Origin: Planctomycetaceae bacterium
Lineage (GTDB): Bacteria; Planctomycetota; Planctomycetia; Planctomycetales; Planctomycetaceae
Direction of reading: 5' to 3'
Length of the DNA: 64,000 nucleotides
Assembly (NCBI GenBank): GCA_029243145.1
Contig: JAQWSQ010000123.1
Span: forward strand, 34,355-98,354
Shown: positions 10,194 through 20,850 of the stretch, in pieces
Position numbering within the stretch: position 1 is the first letter of the stretch
How the letters are laid out: each line of letters begins with the position of its first letter
Position numbers and translations under genes: made by a program
The notes under the pieces: model-generated
Told to the model about the DNA's origin: nothing
What the model saw: only the letters and a program-made list of their open reading frames with translations
The model's database searches: none

Positions 10194-11081
10194 CTAGATT
10201 ATTTTAGGAATTCGCAAGCAGATTTCGTTTCCTTTGTCATTGAATGTGACATCAGAAATGAAGGTTCGAATCAGTAGCAAACTTCGACCGTGAGGCCGCA
10301 TCAAATTTTTGGGATCCGTCGGATCGGGGATTTTCGAAATATCAAATCCGGGACCTTCGTCGGCAATTGTGAAAACTGCTTCCATCCGGTTGATGCGTGA
10401 ATGTATGTGCAATCGGCGCTCTTGGTAGGGTGATTCTTGCATCCGCTGACTGCGTAATTGGTGATATTCGGAAGGGTCATCACCATCGAGCAAACTCGAT
10501 TCGAGTTCCAGATTCCCGTGATCCATCGCGTTGATGAGCGCCTCGGTCAGGGCCGTGCTGATGCGTGTCAAATCTTCTTCAGCGACCAATTTCATCAGAC
10601 CGAGCGAATCTCGCAAATGATCGACCATTGCTGTGACGGCCCCCGCATCGAAACCGAGTTCAAAATTCGACTCTGTCGAAATCATCCCGGCGAATACTTT
10701 TTTTCGCATCTGTTCTGTGCGTGCCGAATCGAGCACAATTCGCACGGTTTCCAACAAACCAGAGTCGAGAGTACGCTTGGGGACATAGCTTGCTGCTCCG
10801 GCTTTTAATGCGGTCGAAGCTATTTCTTCACTCCCTTTTGCCGTCATTAAAATCACAGGGATCAACGGAAACTCAACCTGAAGTTGTTGTACGAGTTCAA
10901 GTCCGTTGAGTTCGGGCATGTCGAGGTCAGTCAGAACCAGATCGGGAGCCGATTCTCGAATTTCCTTGAGCCCGGCAGCCCCCTGTTCGGCAAAACAGAT
11001 TTTATGCCCTTCCTCTTGCAGAAAACCGGCCGCCAACTCTCGGTCGAGCGGGTTGTCATCGACGATCAGAATTGTTGCCAT
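10194..11081 (-). CDS. Response regulator with RsbW-type anti-sigma ATPase domain
   Basis: Two-domain signalling protein, 295 residues. Residues 4-120 form a receiver domain: acidic pair D8/D9, phospho-acceptor D52 (TDLDMPE), T80 and K102. Residues about 150-290 form a GHKL ATPase of the RsbW/SpoIIAB type, with N-box ALTEALINAMDHGN and G-box DEGPGFDISKI. No DNA-binding domain follows. Such proteins usually control partner-switching, phosphorylating or releasing an STAS antagonist or sigma factor; that role is inference here. It lies 30 bases after the hybrid kinase gene on the same strand and was probably its output partner. Confidence 0.85.
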   Translation of the reverse strand: MATILIVDDNPLDRELAAGFLQEEGHKICFAEQGAAGLKEIRESAPDLVLTDLDMPELNGLELVQQLQVEFPLIPVILMTAKGSEEIASTALKAGAASYVPKRTLDSGLLETVRIVLDSARTEQMRKKVFAGMISTESNFELGFDAGAVTAMVDHLRDSLGLMKLVAEEDLTRISTALTEALINAMDHGNLELESSLLDGDDPSEYHQLRSQRMQESPYQERRLHIHSRINRMEAVFTIADEGPGFDISKIPDPTDPKNLMRPHGRSLLLIRTFISDVTFNDKGNEICLRIPKII

Positions 11082-11111
11082 GACTTCACTTCTTTAGAGG
11101 AGATCGATTTA

Positions 11112-13948
11112 TCAAAGAGACTCGGTGTCTGTTGCGGATAAAAAACTTTCACAGCATTGTTGCGTTTGCTTGACGAGCAATTCGAGTTCCGGGAAACGGA
11201 TTTGAACTTCGCTTTGCTCTTCGCGGTCGGCCAACTGCTCCAGCTCGAACGCCAGTTCTTCCAAGGCATCACACTCAAACATACCAGCCGAACTTTTCAA
11301 CGTATGACATGCTCTACGCAATTCATCCATTTGAGAGAGATCGAACATTTCATGTTGAATCGTTCTGAGTTTGAGTTGTGATTCTGTGATGAACATTCCA
11401 GCCAGCTTGCGAACTCCTGGTAAGCCTCCCGGTAATTTCTTTGACATGCGTTGCCAATTAATCATCGGTTCATTCAGGATGTCCTGATCGTGAGAGGATT
11501 CACGTTTGGTCCCGGAGAATTTTTCAATCACAGATGGCTCTTCTGGCTCAGAGCAAAGGGTCGTCTCCACGAGTCGGCATAGTTCTTCCCGATCAACCGG
11601 TTTGGCAAGGTAGGCATCCATCCCCGAATCGAGACATCGCTGACGATCTCCCTTCATCGCATTGGCGGTCATCGCGATTATAGGAATGTGGTCGTCGGTC
11701 TGTTGTTCGCGCTTGCGAATCAGTTCTGTTGCCTGTAATCCATCCATCACGGGCATCTGAACATCCATTAAAATGACATCAAATTGCTCTTGCGACAGTG
11801 AATCGACCGCCTGTTGCCCATCTCCAACGACGGTCACATGATGGCCACGTTGTTTCAAAAAGCCCACCGCGACTTCCTGGTTGACGAGACCATCCTCCGC
11901 CAACAGCACACGTTTGACGGCAACCGGTGCTTCAACAGTGTCCGATGCTGCTAAATGATTGACTCTCGACAAATCGAATTTTGTCAAAATCGTGTCGAGT
12001 AGTTCTGACTGTTTTACGGGTTTGGTAATGCATCGTACGATCTTCACGTTTCGGCAGCGAGAGGCATCTCCCGCACGAATCGGCGACGAAATCATGATCA
12101 TGACGCTATCATCAAAATTAGGATTCGCTCGGACCAGTTCGGCAAATTGAAAACCATTCATGCCGGGCATCATGCAATCCAGCAGGATCAGGCGAATCGG
12201 TTTCTCTTCGTGGATACTGCGATACAATTCGACCAATCCTTCGGAGCCACTTTCTGCCATCACTGGCTGCATGCCCCAGTTGTTGAGCACTTCTTCCAAG
12301 ATCCGACGATTCGTTTTATTATCGTCAACGACCAGAACTTTCATGCCTTCAAACTGATCAAGTTGAGCTGGCAGGCGTCGCACTTGGTCTTCGGCGGGAG
12401 CAAAAGAAACCGTGAAGAAAAATGTGGTCCCGCTACCTACTTCACTTTCCAACCAGATGCGACCTTCCATCATATCGACCAGTTGAGAAGAAATGGTCAA
12501 CCCCAAGCCGGTTCCCCCGAACTTCCGCGTCGTACTGGAATCCACCTGCTCGAACGACTGGAAGATTTTGGACTGCTTCTCTTTCGGGATCCCAATTCCG
12601 GTATCGCTGACCGAAAAAAGAAGTTGGACTGACTCGTCGGTCACTTCTCGCGGTTCAACATTCACATAGACCTCACCCGAATCGGTAAACTTGATCGCAT
12701 TACCGACCAGATTCACAATGATCTGTCGCAACCTTCCGGGATCCCCCTGCATATGTTCGGGAATTCCAGGAGCCACCCGGCAGGCCAATTCAATCCCTTT
12801 CTCAGCAGCACGTGCCGACAATGTTCGCACGGTATTGGTGACGGTGTCGCGCAAATGAAAGTTGATCGATTCGAGTTCGAGCTTGCCGGCTTCAATTTTA
12901 GAAAAGTCGAGAATGTCGCTCAGCAGTCGCATCAACGCATCTGCAGACTGTTTCACCATCGTCAGATAATCGCGTTGTTCCGGTGCGAGTTCTGTGTTCA
13001 TCAACAGTTCCGACATCCCAATGATGCCGTTCATGGGAGTGCGAATTTCATGGCTCATGTTGGCCAGAAAATCACTCTTGGCTTTATTGGCTTCAACGGC
13101 GGCTTCTTTCGCCAACCGCAAATCTTCTTCCACTTTTTTTTGCAAAGTAATGTCACGCGAGACACCAAATGTCCCGATGACTTTGCCGTGCTCGTCGCGC
13201 AACGGAAGTTTGCTGGTGGAGCACCAAGTTTCACGTTCATCCGGCCAGACTTCGCGTTCGACAATTCCGAGAATCGGCTTGTCTGTTTCAATGATTTTCA
13301 GTTCGTCTTTTCGTGCCTCGCGATAATGTTCAGGAGAGAAGAAGTCGGCATCCGTGAGTCCCATCACATCGTCAGGATTTTGAAGTCCGGACTTTTCTGT
13401 CAACCCTTTATTGACGCGAATGAAACGGCTATCGAGATCCTTGAAGTAAATACTGTCGGGAAGATGATCCATCAAATTATCGAGCAGATGGCGTTCGTAC
13501 GATAGCCGAGCTTCCATTTGATGTCGCTCGGTCACATCCCAATAGATACACTGCAAGCCAGTGACATTTCCGGTGTCGTCTTTGACGGGACTTTTGAAAA
13601 GCTCAACGTATCGGCAACTGCCGTCAGGCAAGCTATGTTCTTCCACATCGTGGAAGACTTCACCTTGCTGCATGACTTCGCGGTCGTTCTGTTGATACTT
13701 TTCGGCCAGCTCGGCAGGAAACAAGTCGTAGTCGGTGAGTCCTAGCAACTCATCCATCGACTTATCGACTTCCTGACTTCCTGACAAAATCGTTCATTCA
13801 CAAAAACAATTCGGCCTTCAGCATCTTTGCGGATCATGCTAACGGGAAGATTCTCGACGAGTGACAGATACAACGAGTCTGTATCGTGTAACAATCGATT
13901 GAGATTCTTACCAGATGTTGATGTCTTCGATGATGGGACTTGATCCAT
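11112..13948 (-). pseudogene. Hybrid sensor histidine kinase, frameshifted by an 8-bp tandem duplication
   Basis: The large intact frame (11112-13787, 891 residues if read from TTG) contains PAS domains, HisKA with [10 protein letters not shown] (His near 245), HATPase with DTGIGIPK and GGTGLGL, receiver 1 (LLDCMMPG, Asp near 538), receiver 2 (LMDVQMPVMDG, Asp near 673) and an HPt domain (ACHTLKSSAGMF near 825). The first PAS begins in another frame from ATG 13948 (NLPVSMIRKDAEGRIVFVNE) and is cut by a tandem duplication, TCAGGAAG twice on the coding strand, at 13767-13785. Removing one copy restores an uninterrupted PAS reading FCQEVDKSMDELLGLTDYDL. The gene is therefore broken, or switches on and off by slippage. 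The kinase core might still be made from an internal start. The response regulator gene follows it. Confidence 0.85.
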
Positions 13949-14086
13949 CGCAAGTTCTCTGAGAAAGGTGTGTGGAGCGCTGAACGATTGCGATGGTTCA
14001 ATTCTAGGACCCGAATGACGCAGGTTCCAAGGATTTTCTGTGTTTTCCCGATGAATCGTGCTCTTTCTATCCTCAAATCGTCAAAC

Positions 14087-15130
14087 TCACCGTTGATCCT
14101 TCTCGCAACTCGCATCCAGCGGGCCGGCATCGCCGAAATAATCATTATTGTGAGTAAACAGATATCGCCAGACATCTTCGTGCAAATAGTCGCCACGCTT
14201 GTTCTTCCCCGCATTTCCTCCCGGTACGACCGAACTGTGCGCACGACGATCATTACCATCGACATCGAAATCGGTTGTCAACCGGCGGGTATGGCCGTAC
14301 GGAGCTTTCGTCTTGTCCACTTCCACGATTGGTCCATAGTTGTGAAGACCAATCAATTCCCAGCTTCGGCAATAATGATCTGCCGTCCAACCGGTGTCGA
14401 GGACATGTGAGAAGCCGTAGTAGCGGTTGGCGGGAGTCGCGGAAGGTAGAGACTGCCAAGACTGCAATTGATCGCGCGGGCCGCAGAACATGACCACACG
14501 GCTGACTTTCTGATGCTTGGCGAAGCGTGCGGCAGTTGTCGAGCCGTGAGACGAACCGGCAACGATGACATGCTCCCAGCGGAGTTGTTTCTTGTCATTG
14601 TCGAGAAAGTATTCCCAATTCGCCTGTGGATTTTTTTTCGACAACCATTTCACAAATTGATAAGACCGTTCCATCATTCCGTCCGGTTGCGGGATGTCGA
14701 CTTGATCGCTGAAGTCTTTTCCTGTGGCGGCTTCGAGTCGTACGTTTCCTCGACAATGTTCGCCAACCGGGTTTTCTTGACACACCTTCGAAAACCAGCG
14801 ATTGGCATAATGCACTTGAATGCCGTGCAAACCGTAATTGCCAATTCGCTCGAACAACGGATCGTTGTATCCCATCAACCAAATCACGAGCTTGCCACGC
14901 GGTCTGACCCGGGTGTTCACGATGGCATGTTGCAAGTCCTGCACCTTGCCATCTTTTTCGAAGACAAAGTCTATTTCAGGATGCTCTTTTGCTCGCGAAT
15001 CGAGTTCGCTGGCGCGAGCCGTCAGTTTGTATTCTCGCGGTTTGCGATCTTTGAAAGAAAACGGTTCTTGCGCCGTGACTTGATGGCTGGCGGTAAGTAG
15101 CAAAGCGATTGCAAATGGCAGATATCTCAT
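14087..15130 (-). CDS. Exported alpha/beta-hydrolase-like protein
   Basis: Signal peptide at the start (MRYLPFAIALLLTAS, cleavage likely after VTAQ), then a domain with a nucleophile-elbow-like VIVAGSSHGS near residue 190, which fits GxSxG of alpha/beta hydrolases, and a later acidic/histidine-rich part. It resembles a planctomycete family annotated in databases as BPSS1187-like; that name is from memory. Substrate unknown. ATG 15130 is chosen because the signal peptide follows directly; the frame stays open to 15199. It is the third gene of a probable unit with the DUF1592 and DUF1552 genes (gap 78 bases). Confidence 0.65.
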   Translation of the reverse strand: MRYLPFAIALLLTASHQVTAQEPFSFKDRKPREYKLTARASELDSRAKEHPEIDFVFEKDGKVQDLQHAIVNTRVRPRGKLVIWLMGYNDPLFERIGNYGLHGIQVHYANRWFSKVCQENPVGEHCRGNVRLEAATGKDFSDQVDIPQPDGMMERSYQFVKWLSKKNPQANWEYFLDNDKKQLRWEHVIVAGSSHGSTTAARFAKHQKVSRVVMFCGPRDQLQSWQSLPSATPANRYYGFSHVLDTGWTADHYCRSWELIGLHNYGPIVEVDKTKAPYGHTRRLTTDFDVDGNDRRAHSSVVPGGNAGKNKRGDYLHEDVWRYLFTHNNDYFGDAGPLDASCEKDQR

Positions 15131-15208
15131 AGTGTATGGTCTTTTCACGGAACGAAGCGTTGATTGCTCTCTGCTTGATACGTTAATCGAGACCGCCATC
15201 GTTCACAA

Positions 15209-16501
15209 CTACGACTTCATTTCCAAACCAGTCAGAGTCCCCGTACTCGTCTTGAATTGGTCGGTTTCCAAGCCCATTCGTTGTAACACACTGACATAAA
15301 GGTTCGGTAATGGATAGTTGATTTTCTGGTCGAAGGCCAAGTGCTGACCATGTTGGAATCCGCCACCGGCCAACAGGACCGGCATGTTACGGTTGTCGTG
15401 GTTGGAGGCGTTCCCCAGGTTACTGGTGAGGAAGACCGAGGTCTGATCGAGTAAACTGTGGCCGTTGTCATCTTCTGCATCGAGCTCGCGGAGGAAATCG
15501 CCCCAGGCCGCAATGATGGCGGCTTCGACCAAGGCTAACTGATCGAGTTTGTTTTCATCGCGACCATGATGGCTCAGAGCGTGATAACTTTCTTCCACTC
15601 CCGGAATAGGCACGCCGCCGCCGCTTCCCATGTGATAGGTGATGAAGCGGGAGGAATCGGTTTTCAGGGCCAGCTTGATCATATCGGTCATCAATTTTTG
15701 TTTACCAACGAAGTCACTACTGTTTCGAATATCGACCGGCTTTTTCGCGTCCACTTTTGGCTTGGGTTGATTCACCCAGGCTTCGGATGCCGCCAATCGA
15801 TTTTCTAAATCACGGACACTGGTGAAATAGGCATCCAGACGGTCTTGGTCCCCTTTTCCTAATTGTTTCGACAATTGTTTGGAATCTTCCTGCACCAAGT
15901 CCATGATGCTTTGACCTTCCTGCAATCGGCGGGCTTGCCGTTTCTGCTCGGCAGGAGAGTCGTCAATAAACAGTTGCGTAAACAATCGCGAGGGAGAATC
16001 TTCAGCCGGGATCATCGAACCATTCTCGGTGTACGACGGGCTGTTACTGCCGCGACTACTGAGTACCAATGACGGAAACCGAGTGTGATGACCGAGGTAT
16101 TTGGCCATGTGTTGATCAATGGAAATCGAATTGCCTGCCTGCCCATCACGACCCATCGGTTGAGCGGTCAGAATACTGGCTTCCGCACGGTGTCCACCGG
16201 TGACGCCGGGATGTGATGATCCAGAAACCACCGTATATTTGTCACGGATGTCTTCGAGTGCTTTCAGATACAGGCTCGATTCATAATCTTTCCCGCCTTG
16301 CTGCGGATTGAGATTGTCACCGATTAACCCCAGTCCCAATGTCATGGCGACAAAGCGCCGAGGAGGAGCGGACTCCGCCGACCCCGCAAAAGCACGTTGC
16401 ATCGCAGAGAGCCAAGGCAGGCTCATGGCAACGCCGGCACCTTTGAGGATCGTACGGCGGTTGAGTTGATGTCCGCGATTGATAAAAAATTGATGACTCA
16501 T
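15209..16501 (-). CDS. DUF1552 family exported protein
   Basis: Planctomycete/Verrucomicrobia DUF1552 protein, 430 residues. A twin-arginine-type signal is seen at the amino end ([18 protein letters not shown]), so export in folded form is likely. Family landmarks: [14 protein letters not shown] early, [13 protein letters not shown], and late [27 protein letters not shown], which resembles the metal-binding part of sulfatase/phosphatase-fold proteins; the biochemical function is not known. These genes almost always sit beside a DUF1592-family cytochrome, as here, with a 34-base gap. A second, collapsed copy of such a pair lies at 41097-41700. Confidence 0.9.
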   Translation of the reverse strand: MSHQFFINRGHQLNRRTILKGAGVAMSLPWLSAMQRAFAGSAESAPPRRFVAMTLGLGLIGDNLNPQQGGKDYESSLYLKALEDIRDKYTVVSGSSHPGVTGGHRAEASILTAQPMGRDGQAGNSISIDQHMAKYLGHHTRFPSLVLSSRGSNSPSYTENGSMIPAEDSPSRLFTQLFIDDSPAEQKRQARRLQEGQSIMDLVQEDSKQLSKQLGKGDQDRLDAYFTSVRDLENRLAASEAWVNQPKPKVDAKKPVDIRNSSDFVGKQKLMTDMIKLALKTDSSRFITYHMGSGGGVPIPGVEESYHALSHHGRDENKLDQLALVEAAIIAAWGDFLRELDAEDDNGHSLLDQTSVFLTSNLGNASNHDNRNMPVLLAGGGFQHGQHLAFDQKINYPLPNLYVSVLQRMGLETDQFKTSTGTLTGLEMKS

Positions 16502-16535
16502 GGGAAGCTCTCGGAGAGGTTGATTTGAATCTTGA

Positions 16536-18929
16536 TTATTTGGTTAAAAACGTGTCGCTGGTGACGACGGCTTTCAGAATGGATCGGAATCCGAAGTTGT
16601 CTTGTTGAGTTTGCAGTGCGATCTGCTCGACATCGTCTCGATCAGCAAACGTGACGGGTGCTCCCGTTCCGTAGGTCAAAAGATTTTCGGCCAAATTGCC
16701 GGCCAGTTTCTCGGGGTTTGCGATGATCAGTTTTTGGAATTCTCGCAACGAATGAAACTCGCCTCCACCCGGTAACACTTCGCTCGGGTCAATCTCCGGG
16801 CCTTTGACACGTTTGCGTCCTTGATAGGCAATGTACCTGTCTCGCCATCGTCCAGCCGGATCGAAATTCTCCAGAGCAAATCCGGGGGGATCGATTTTCA
16901 CATGACACGAGGCACAGGAATCGTTGGATTTGTGTTTCTCTAACATTTCTCGGATGGTCTTGGCTCCCCGAATATCAGGTTCGATAGCCGGGACATTGGC
17001 GGGAGGGGGCGGAATTTCTTGTCCCAATAATCGTTCGGAAATCCAGACACCCCGAATGACGGGTGAAGTATTGGTGCCATTCGCGGTCACTTTCATGATG
17101 GCCCCTTGCGTCATCAAACCGCCACGAGAATCGCTCGGCTCAAACGAGACCGGTCGCATCTCATCCCCGGTGACTCCCTCGACGCCATAATAGCGAGCCA
17201 GTCGTTCGTTGAGAAAAGTTTCCTCGGCATCAATCAAACGAGTGATACTCTGATTCTGGTCGAGCATGGTCTGCAAGAAATGTTCTGTCTCTGCGACCAT
17301 TGATTCTTGAACGACAACATCGAAGCCGGGATACAAGCGGCGGTCGGGAGTCGTAAAATCAATTTCGCTTAAGTCGAGCCATTGAGCCGCAAAGTCGGGG
17401 ATGAATTCTTTCCCTTTGGGATCGTCCAACATCCGGTCCACTTGTGATTGTAGCGTCTGATTGTTTTGCAACTTCCCTTGCTCGGCCAGATTGAGCAGCA
17501 CATTATCGGGAGGCGCATTCCACAAGAGATAACTCAATCGCGACGCTATGGCGTAATCGTCGAGTTGTCCCGGTTCTTCATAGAAGTAGAGGAAACGTGG
17601 TGAGCAGAGCAGTGATCGATAACCGGCACGCAAAGCGTCCATCAGCGATTCGCCATCATCAATGGATTGTTGAACCAGACTGACGAAGGGTGCCACCACT
17701 TCTCGCTCAACAGGTCGTCGGAAGGCACGCTCGGCAAACTGTTGCATCAGGCGTTCGATGTCTTGCCGTGAATCTTCCGAGATCAATTGGGAATATCGCC
17801 AATTTTTGGCAGGTTTGATTTTGAGATCTGCGAAGAGTATCTCGCGAATGCTGTGTTCGGAGGCTCCTTGACGGATTCTTTCCATTGTCAGGCTTTCAAT
17901 GGCGACGCCGGGTAGATCTTGAGGTCCACCTTCACCCGTACCAACTTGCCCGCCCGCAAAACGACCCATTTTAAGCGTGTCGTCACCCGGTCGAATTTCC
18001 AGCATTTCACCTTGCGGCAACCAGGCATCGAACGTCCACTCTTGAGTCTCATCGGTTGCTTCAAATGCGCCGACCCATTTCAGCAGCGGCGCACTCGACA
18101 CACCACGCCCCGTGCGAACGGTACACCACACACCATAATCTTCGGGGGTATTGAGAGACTTCGCTCGAACCGTAAATCGATACCAACCATCTTCTTTGGC
18201 AGTGGTGGCCGGTAAGCGTCCATAAAAAATCAGACGAGACGACCAAGTCACGGCATGCCCATCGATCATTTCTGGCTCGCGACAGCGGCGATTCGGATTG
18301 GTGCGTGCGATTTGCTCTGCTGCGAATTTTTTCGTTTTTAGATTGTCTTCTTCAATGGCTCGTTGGAACGCTTCATCGAGAGCCAGATCGACGATGTCCA
18401 AATGTTGTTGCAACTGGAAATGGGACATGCTTTGACCATCGGCAACCGTGGTGAAGCCGTTCGACTTCGGCTCTTCCGGCATGCGGTTCGCCAATGGAAT
18501 GTCGATGCCCAAAATGTGATGCAGAGATCTTTCGAGTTGTAGGTTCGTTAAACGACGACCTTGAACGCGGCCCACTTGCTTCCATTGTTGGTTCTGAAAA
18601 TTCCGTAACCATTCTGATATCTGCTTCACGAACTCTTCGCGTTCGGTCACTTTCAGATCGCCCGCATCGGGTGGTGGCATTTCTCCATCATGCACGCGGT
18701 CAACAATCCGCATCCAGTTTGCCAGAACTCCCGGCTGACTGAGTTCCGTGGGCAACTTGGTCAGGTCGAGGCCACCTTCGGCCGACTCACCTTCGTGACA
18801 GGTCACACATTGGTTGGTCACAAATTTCTGAATTGATTGCGATGGCTGTTCAGCGCGAAGACTCTGCGTTGTCAGGACCAAAAGCCCCAGCGCAATCACG
18901 AATAATCGATGTGTAAATCTTCTCTGCAT
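16536..18929 (-). CDS. DUF1592/DUF1588 family planctomycete cytochrome-like protein
   Basis: Large exported protein with single-haem motifs: CVTCH near residue 41 and [14 protein letters not shown] near the carboxyl third. Domain order read from conserved segments: planctomycete cytochrome C domain, DUF1587 ([17 protein letters not shown]), a carbohydrate-binding-like insert (residues about 200-370), DUF1595 ([11 protein letters not shown]), DUF1592 ([18 protein letters not shown]), DUF1588 ([20 protein letters not shown]) and DUF1585 at the end. Start set at ATG 18929, directly before a signal peptide ([19 protein letters not shown]); the frame is open to 18980. Role presumed in periplasmic oxidation of polymers or their breakdown products; unproven. 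Confidence 0.9.
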   Translation of the reverse strand: MQRRFTHRLFVIALGLLVLTTQSLRAEQPSQSIQKFVTNQCVTCHEGESAEGGLDLTKLPTELSQPGVLANWMRIVDRVHDGEMPPPDAGDLKVTEREEFVKQISEWLRNFQNQQWKQVGRVQGRRLTNLQLERSLHHILGIDIPLANRMPEEPKSNGFTTVADGQSMSHFQLQQHLDIVDLALDEAFQRAIEEDNLKTKKFAAEQIARTNPNRRCREPEMIDGHAVTWSSRLIFYGRLPATTAKEDGWYRFTVRAKSLNTPEDYGVWCTVRTGRGVSSAPLLKWVGAFEATDETQEWTFDAWLPQGEMLEIRPGDDTLKMGRFAGGQVGTGEGGPQDLPGVAIESLTMERIRQGASEHSIREILFADLKIKPAKNWRYSQLISEDSRQDIERLMQQFAERAFRRPVEREVVAPFVSLVQQSIDDGESLMDALRAGYRSLLCSPRFLYFYEEPGQLDDYAIASRLSYLLWNAPPDNVLLNLAEQGKLQNNQTLQSQVDRMLDDPKGKEFIPDFAAQWLDLSEIDFTTPDRRLYPGFDVVVQESMVAETEHFLQTMLDQNQSITRLIDAEETFLNERLARYYGVEGVTGDEMRPVSFEPSDSRGGLMTQGAIMKVTANGTNTSPVIRGVWISERLLGQEIPPPPANVPAIEPDIRGAKTIREMLEKHKSNDSCASCHVKIDPPGFALENFDPAGRWRDRYIAYQGRKRVKGPEIDPSEVLPGGGEFHSLREFQKLIIANPEKLAGNLAENLLTYGTGAPVTFADRDDVEQIALQTQQDNFGFRSILKAVVTSDTFLTK

Positions 18930-19092
18930 AAGTGTATCACTTCTTCGAGGTGGGCATCGCTGTGTGGGGAGACCCGACAACGATCATGTGTGGAAGGACC
19001 AATGTCATCGGGAATTAACCCCTGAAAGTGTCATTGGTACTTCTATTATAGCACATAAATCCAAAAAAGGAGGAGTGAATCGGCTGAGAACT

Positions 19093-19848
19093 TCACTCCC
19101 CACGCATTGTGTCCAAGACACGTTTTCCGGCAGATGCCAGCATCAGTGTATCGACACCGGCCGTCATCAGCGTACATCCGCGATCAAGATACGGTTTGAC
19201 CGCGTCGGCAGTCACGCCGAACCAGCCGATGGCTAAGCCCGCTGCTTGACAGGTCTTGATAACATGATCGATGGCCTGAACTACTTCCGGGTCGTCAACC
19301 TGTCCCATCTTTCCCATGCTGGCGGAGAGATCATACGGACCAAGTTGGATCGCATCGATCCCTTCCACTTGAACAATCTGCTCTATGTTATTGACAGCAT
19401 CGATATGTTCCGCCTGCACGATCACGGCTACTGTATCGTTGGCCGACTCGACGTATTCGCTGAATGACAATCCGTATCCGTGCGCACGAGCCAGACCTAC
19501 GCCCCGCGAACCGGCGGGAGCATATCGTGAGAATTTGACAACATTGGCGGCCTGCTCGGCGGTATTGACCATCGGGACAATGACGCCTGCCGCGCCGACA
19601 TCGAGTACTTTCTTGATCGGCGTTTCTTCGGCTGCGGGAACTCGCACGACGCACGGGACTTTATGATCGACGGCGCGCAGGATGCCGAGCAGTTCGGACG
19701 CTTCGAGAGGACCATGTTCGCCATCGACGAAGAACCAGTCGTAGCCGAGTTCGGCGAGAATTTCTGCGGTGGCTGGCGTATCGAGTGTGACCATCGTACC
19801 GATGAGCGGTTCGAGATTGCGAAGTCGTTGTCGAAAATTGTGGTACAT
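19093..19848 (-). CDS. HpcH/HpaI family aldolase
   Basis: Class II metal-dependent aldolase of the HpcH/HpaI family, which reversibly splits 2-keto-3-deoxy sugar acids or 4-hydroxy-2-oxo acids to pyruvate and an aldehyde. Visible signatures: FVDGEHGPLEASEL near residue 40, GAAGVIVPMVNTAEQA, SRGVGLARAHGYG, and VEGIDAIQLGPYDLSASMG containing the metal/substrate region. 251 residues, complete. The closest commonly named relatives are 2-keto-3-deoxy-L-rhamnonate and 4-hydroxy-2-oxoheptanedioate aldolases; the substrate is not decided by sequence. It follows a LamG-like secreted-protein gene on the same strand, with two hairpins in the gap. Confidence 0.85.
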   Translation of the reverse strand: MYHNFRQRLRNLEPLIGTMVTLDTPATAEILAELGYDWFFVDGEHGPLEASELLGILRAVDHKVPCVVRVPAAEETPIKKVLDVGAAGVIVPMVNTAEQAANVVKFSRYAPAGSRGVGLARAHGYGLSFSEYVESANDTVAVIVQAEHIDAVNNIEQIVQVEGIDAIQLGPYDLSASMGKMGQVDDPEVVQAIDHVIKTCQAAGLAIGWFGVTADAVKPYLDRGCTLMTAGVDTLMLASAGKRVLDTMRGE

Positions 19849-19870
19849 TGTATCACTCTCTTAAAAGTAG

Positions 19871-19938
19871 GTCAGGCTGTGCCTGACAGAACCCCTGAAA
19901 CTCACATTCCCAAGGTCCACCTTGGGAATGTGAGTTTC
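19871..19938. repeat. Two adjacent intergenic hairpins, one with 20-bp perfect arms
   Basis: First hairpin: arms GTCAGGC (19871-19877) and GCCTGAC (19881-19887), preceded by GTAG, a form seen again elsewhere in this window. Second: perfect 20-bp arms at 19897-19916 and 19919-19938 with only two bases between. Neither is followed by a T-run on either strand, so they are unlikely to be ordinary terminators and look like planctomycete intergenic palindromic repeats. Confidence 0.8.
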
Positions 19939-19956
19939 ATCAAGCTCTGCTTGCTT

Positions 19957-20637
19957 TCACCGGGCCTTCCAAATTTTGACATCATCGTACAAGACACCCG
20001 GACCGGTGACGGTGAAATGTACGCTCTGTTTGGTCTCGTGGGCTAAGCCGGGGGATTGCAGATAGCCAACCGCGACTCCATCAAAGCTGACCCGCATACG
20101 GTCCTCAACAATTTCGATGACGACATCGTGCCATTGGCCCGGCTCAACTTTCGTGTTCGCAACGAATCCACGGCCTTCTAACAGCTTAATGGACGCCGTA
20201 TTTTGTGCAGGATCGCGTCGCATCTTGAAGATATCATTTCGCATGATGCCTTCTTTGTCGTCGCCAAGTCGAATTTGGGTTGGTGCAAAAGCGACGCGCA
20301 CGATGTGTCCTGCGTGTGATCCTTTGTGATTCTTGTCGTCGAAAACGACGTTGAATTGTTTCGAGCCGTCGAGCTTGAATTTGAATTCGACGATAACATT
20401 TTTCATCGGTCGATAGACGCGACCAACGGCTCCATGATCGTCTTTGGCCTGCTCTCCTTTGAGCACGCCATCCTTCACGGTAAAAGCAGGAATGATTGTT
20501 TTCCATTCTCCAAGATCTTCGCGTTCAAAATCGTCAGAGAAGATCATCTCCCCTTTTTGAGCAAGTGGTTTGTCGGGAATTTCAGCAGCCAGACATAACG
20601 TGGGGACGAAAATCATTAGTCGGAAAAAGTGTTTCAT
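19957..20637 (-). CDS. Exported LamG/DUF1080-like protein
   Basis: 226-residue secreted protein. The signal peptide runs MKHFFRLMIFVPTLCLAAE; the rest looks like a concanavalin-A-type beta-sandwich related to DUF1080 (3-keto-disaccharide hydrolase family) proteins: FSDDFEREDLGEWK at the start, GVLKGEQAKDDHGAV, VEFKFKLDGSKQFNVVFDD, and the ending GPGVLYDDVKIWKA. Probably binds or acts on carbohydrate; no catalytic residue can be assigned with confidence. Start at ATG 20637 is chosen by the signal peptide; the frame is open to 20781. The aldolase gene lies downstream. Confidence 0.75.
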   Translation of the reverse strand: MKHFFRLMIFVPTLCLAAEIPDKPLAQKGEMIFSDDFEREDLGEWKTIIPAFTVKDGVLKGEQAKDDHGAVGRVYRPMKNVIVEFKFKLDGSKQFNVVFDDKNHKGSHAGHIVRVAFAPTQIRLGDDKEGIMRNDIFKMRRDPAQNTASIKLLEGRGFVANTKVEPGQWHDVVIEIVEDRMRVSFDGVAVGYLQSPGLAHETKQSVHFTVTGPGVLYDDVKIWKAR

Positions 20638-20850
20638 GGGCGACTTTCCAAGGAGGTTTCTGAGTCTCAGGATTATCGACGGACAACGCCCGAAATACAA
20701 CTGGCGACATGATTCTTCCCAGAGATCGCGATTGGAAAATCTCTGTCTTGTTGGAAACTCGCTCTTCGCATTTCGATCCATGGCGAGTTACGATAGATCC
20801 ACGCCCGCAGTCGCGCTTCCAACCTGATCCATACTTTCTCCAGGTGACGC

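Noticed and set aside
13834..14265. 143-codon minus-strand frame between the kinase and hydrolase genes
   Set aside because: Runs through the true PAS start and the hydrolase end in a wrong frame; low-complexity Met/Arg sequence.
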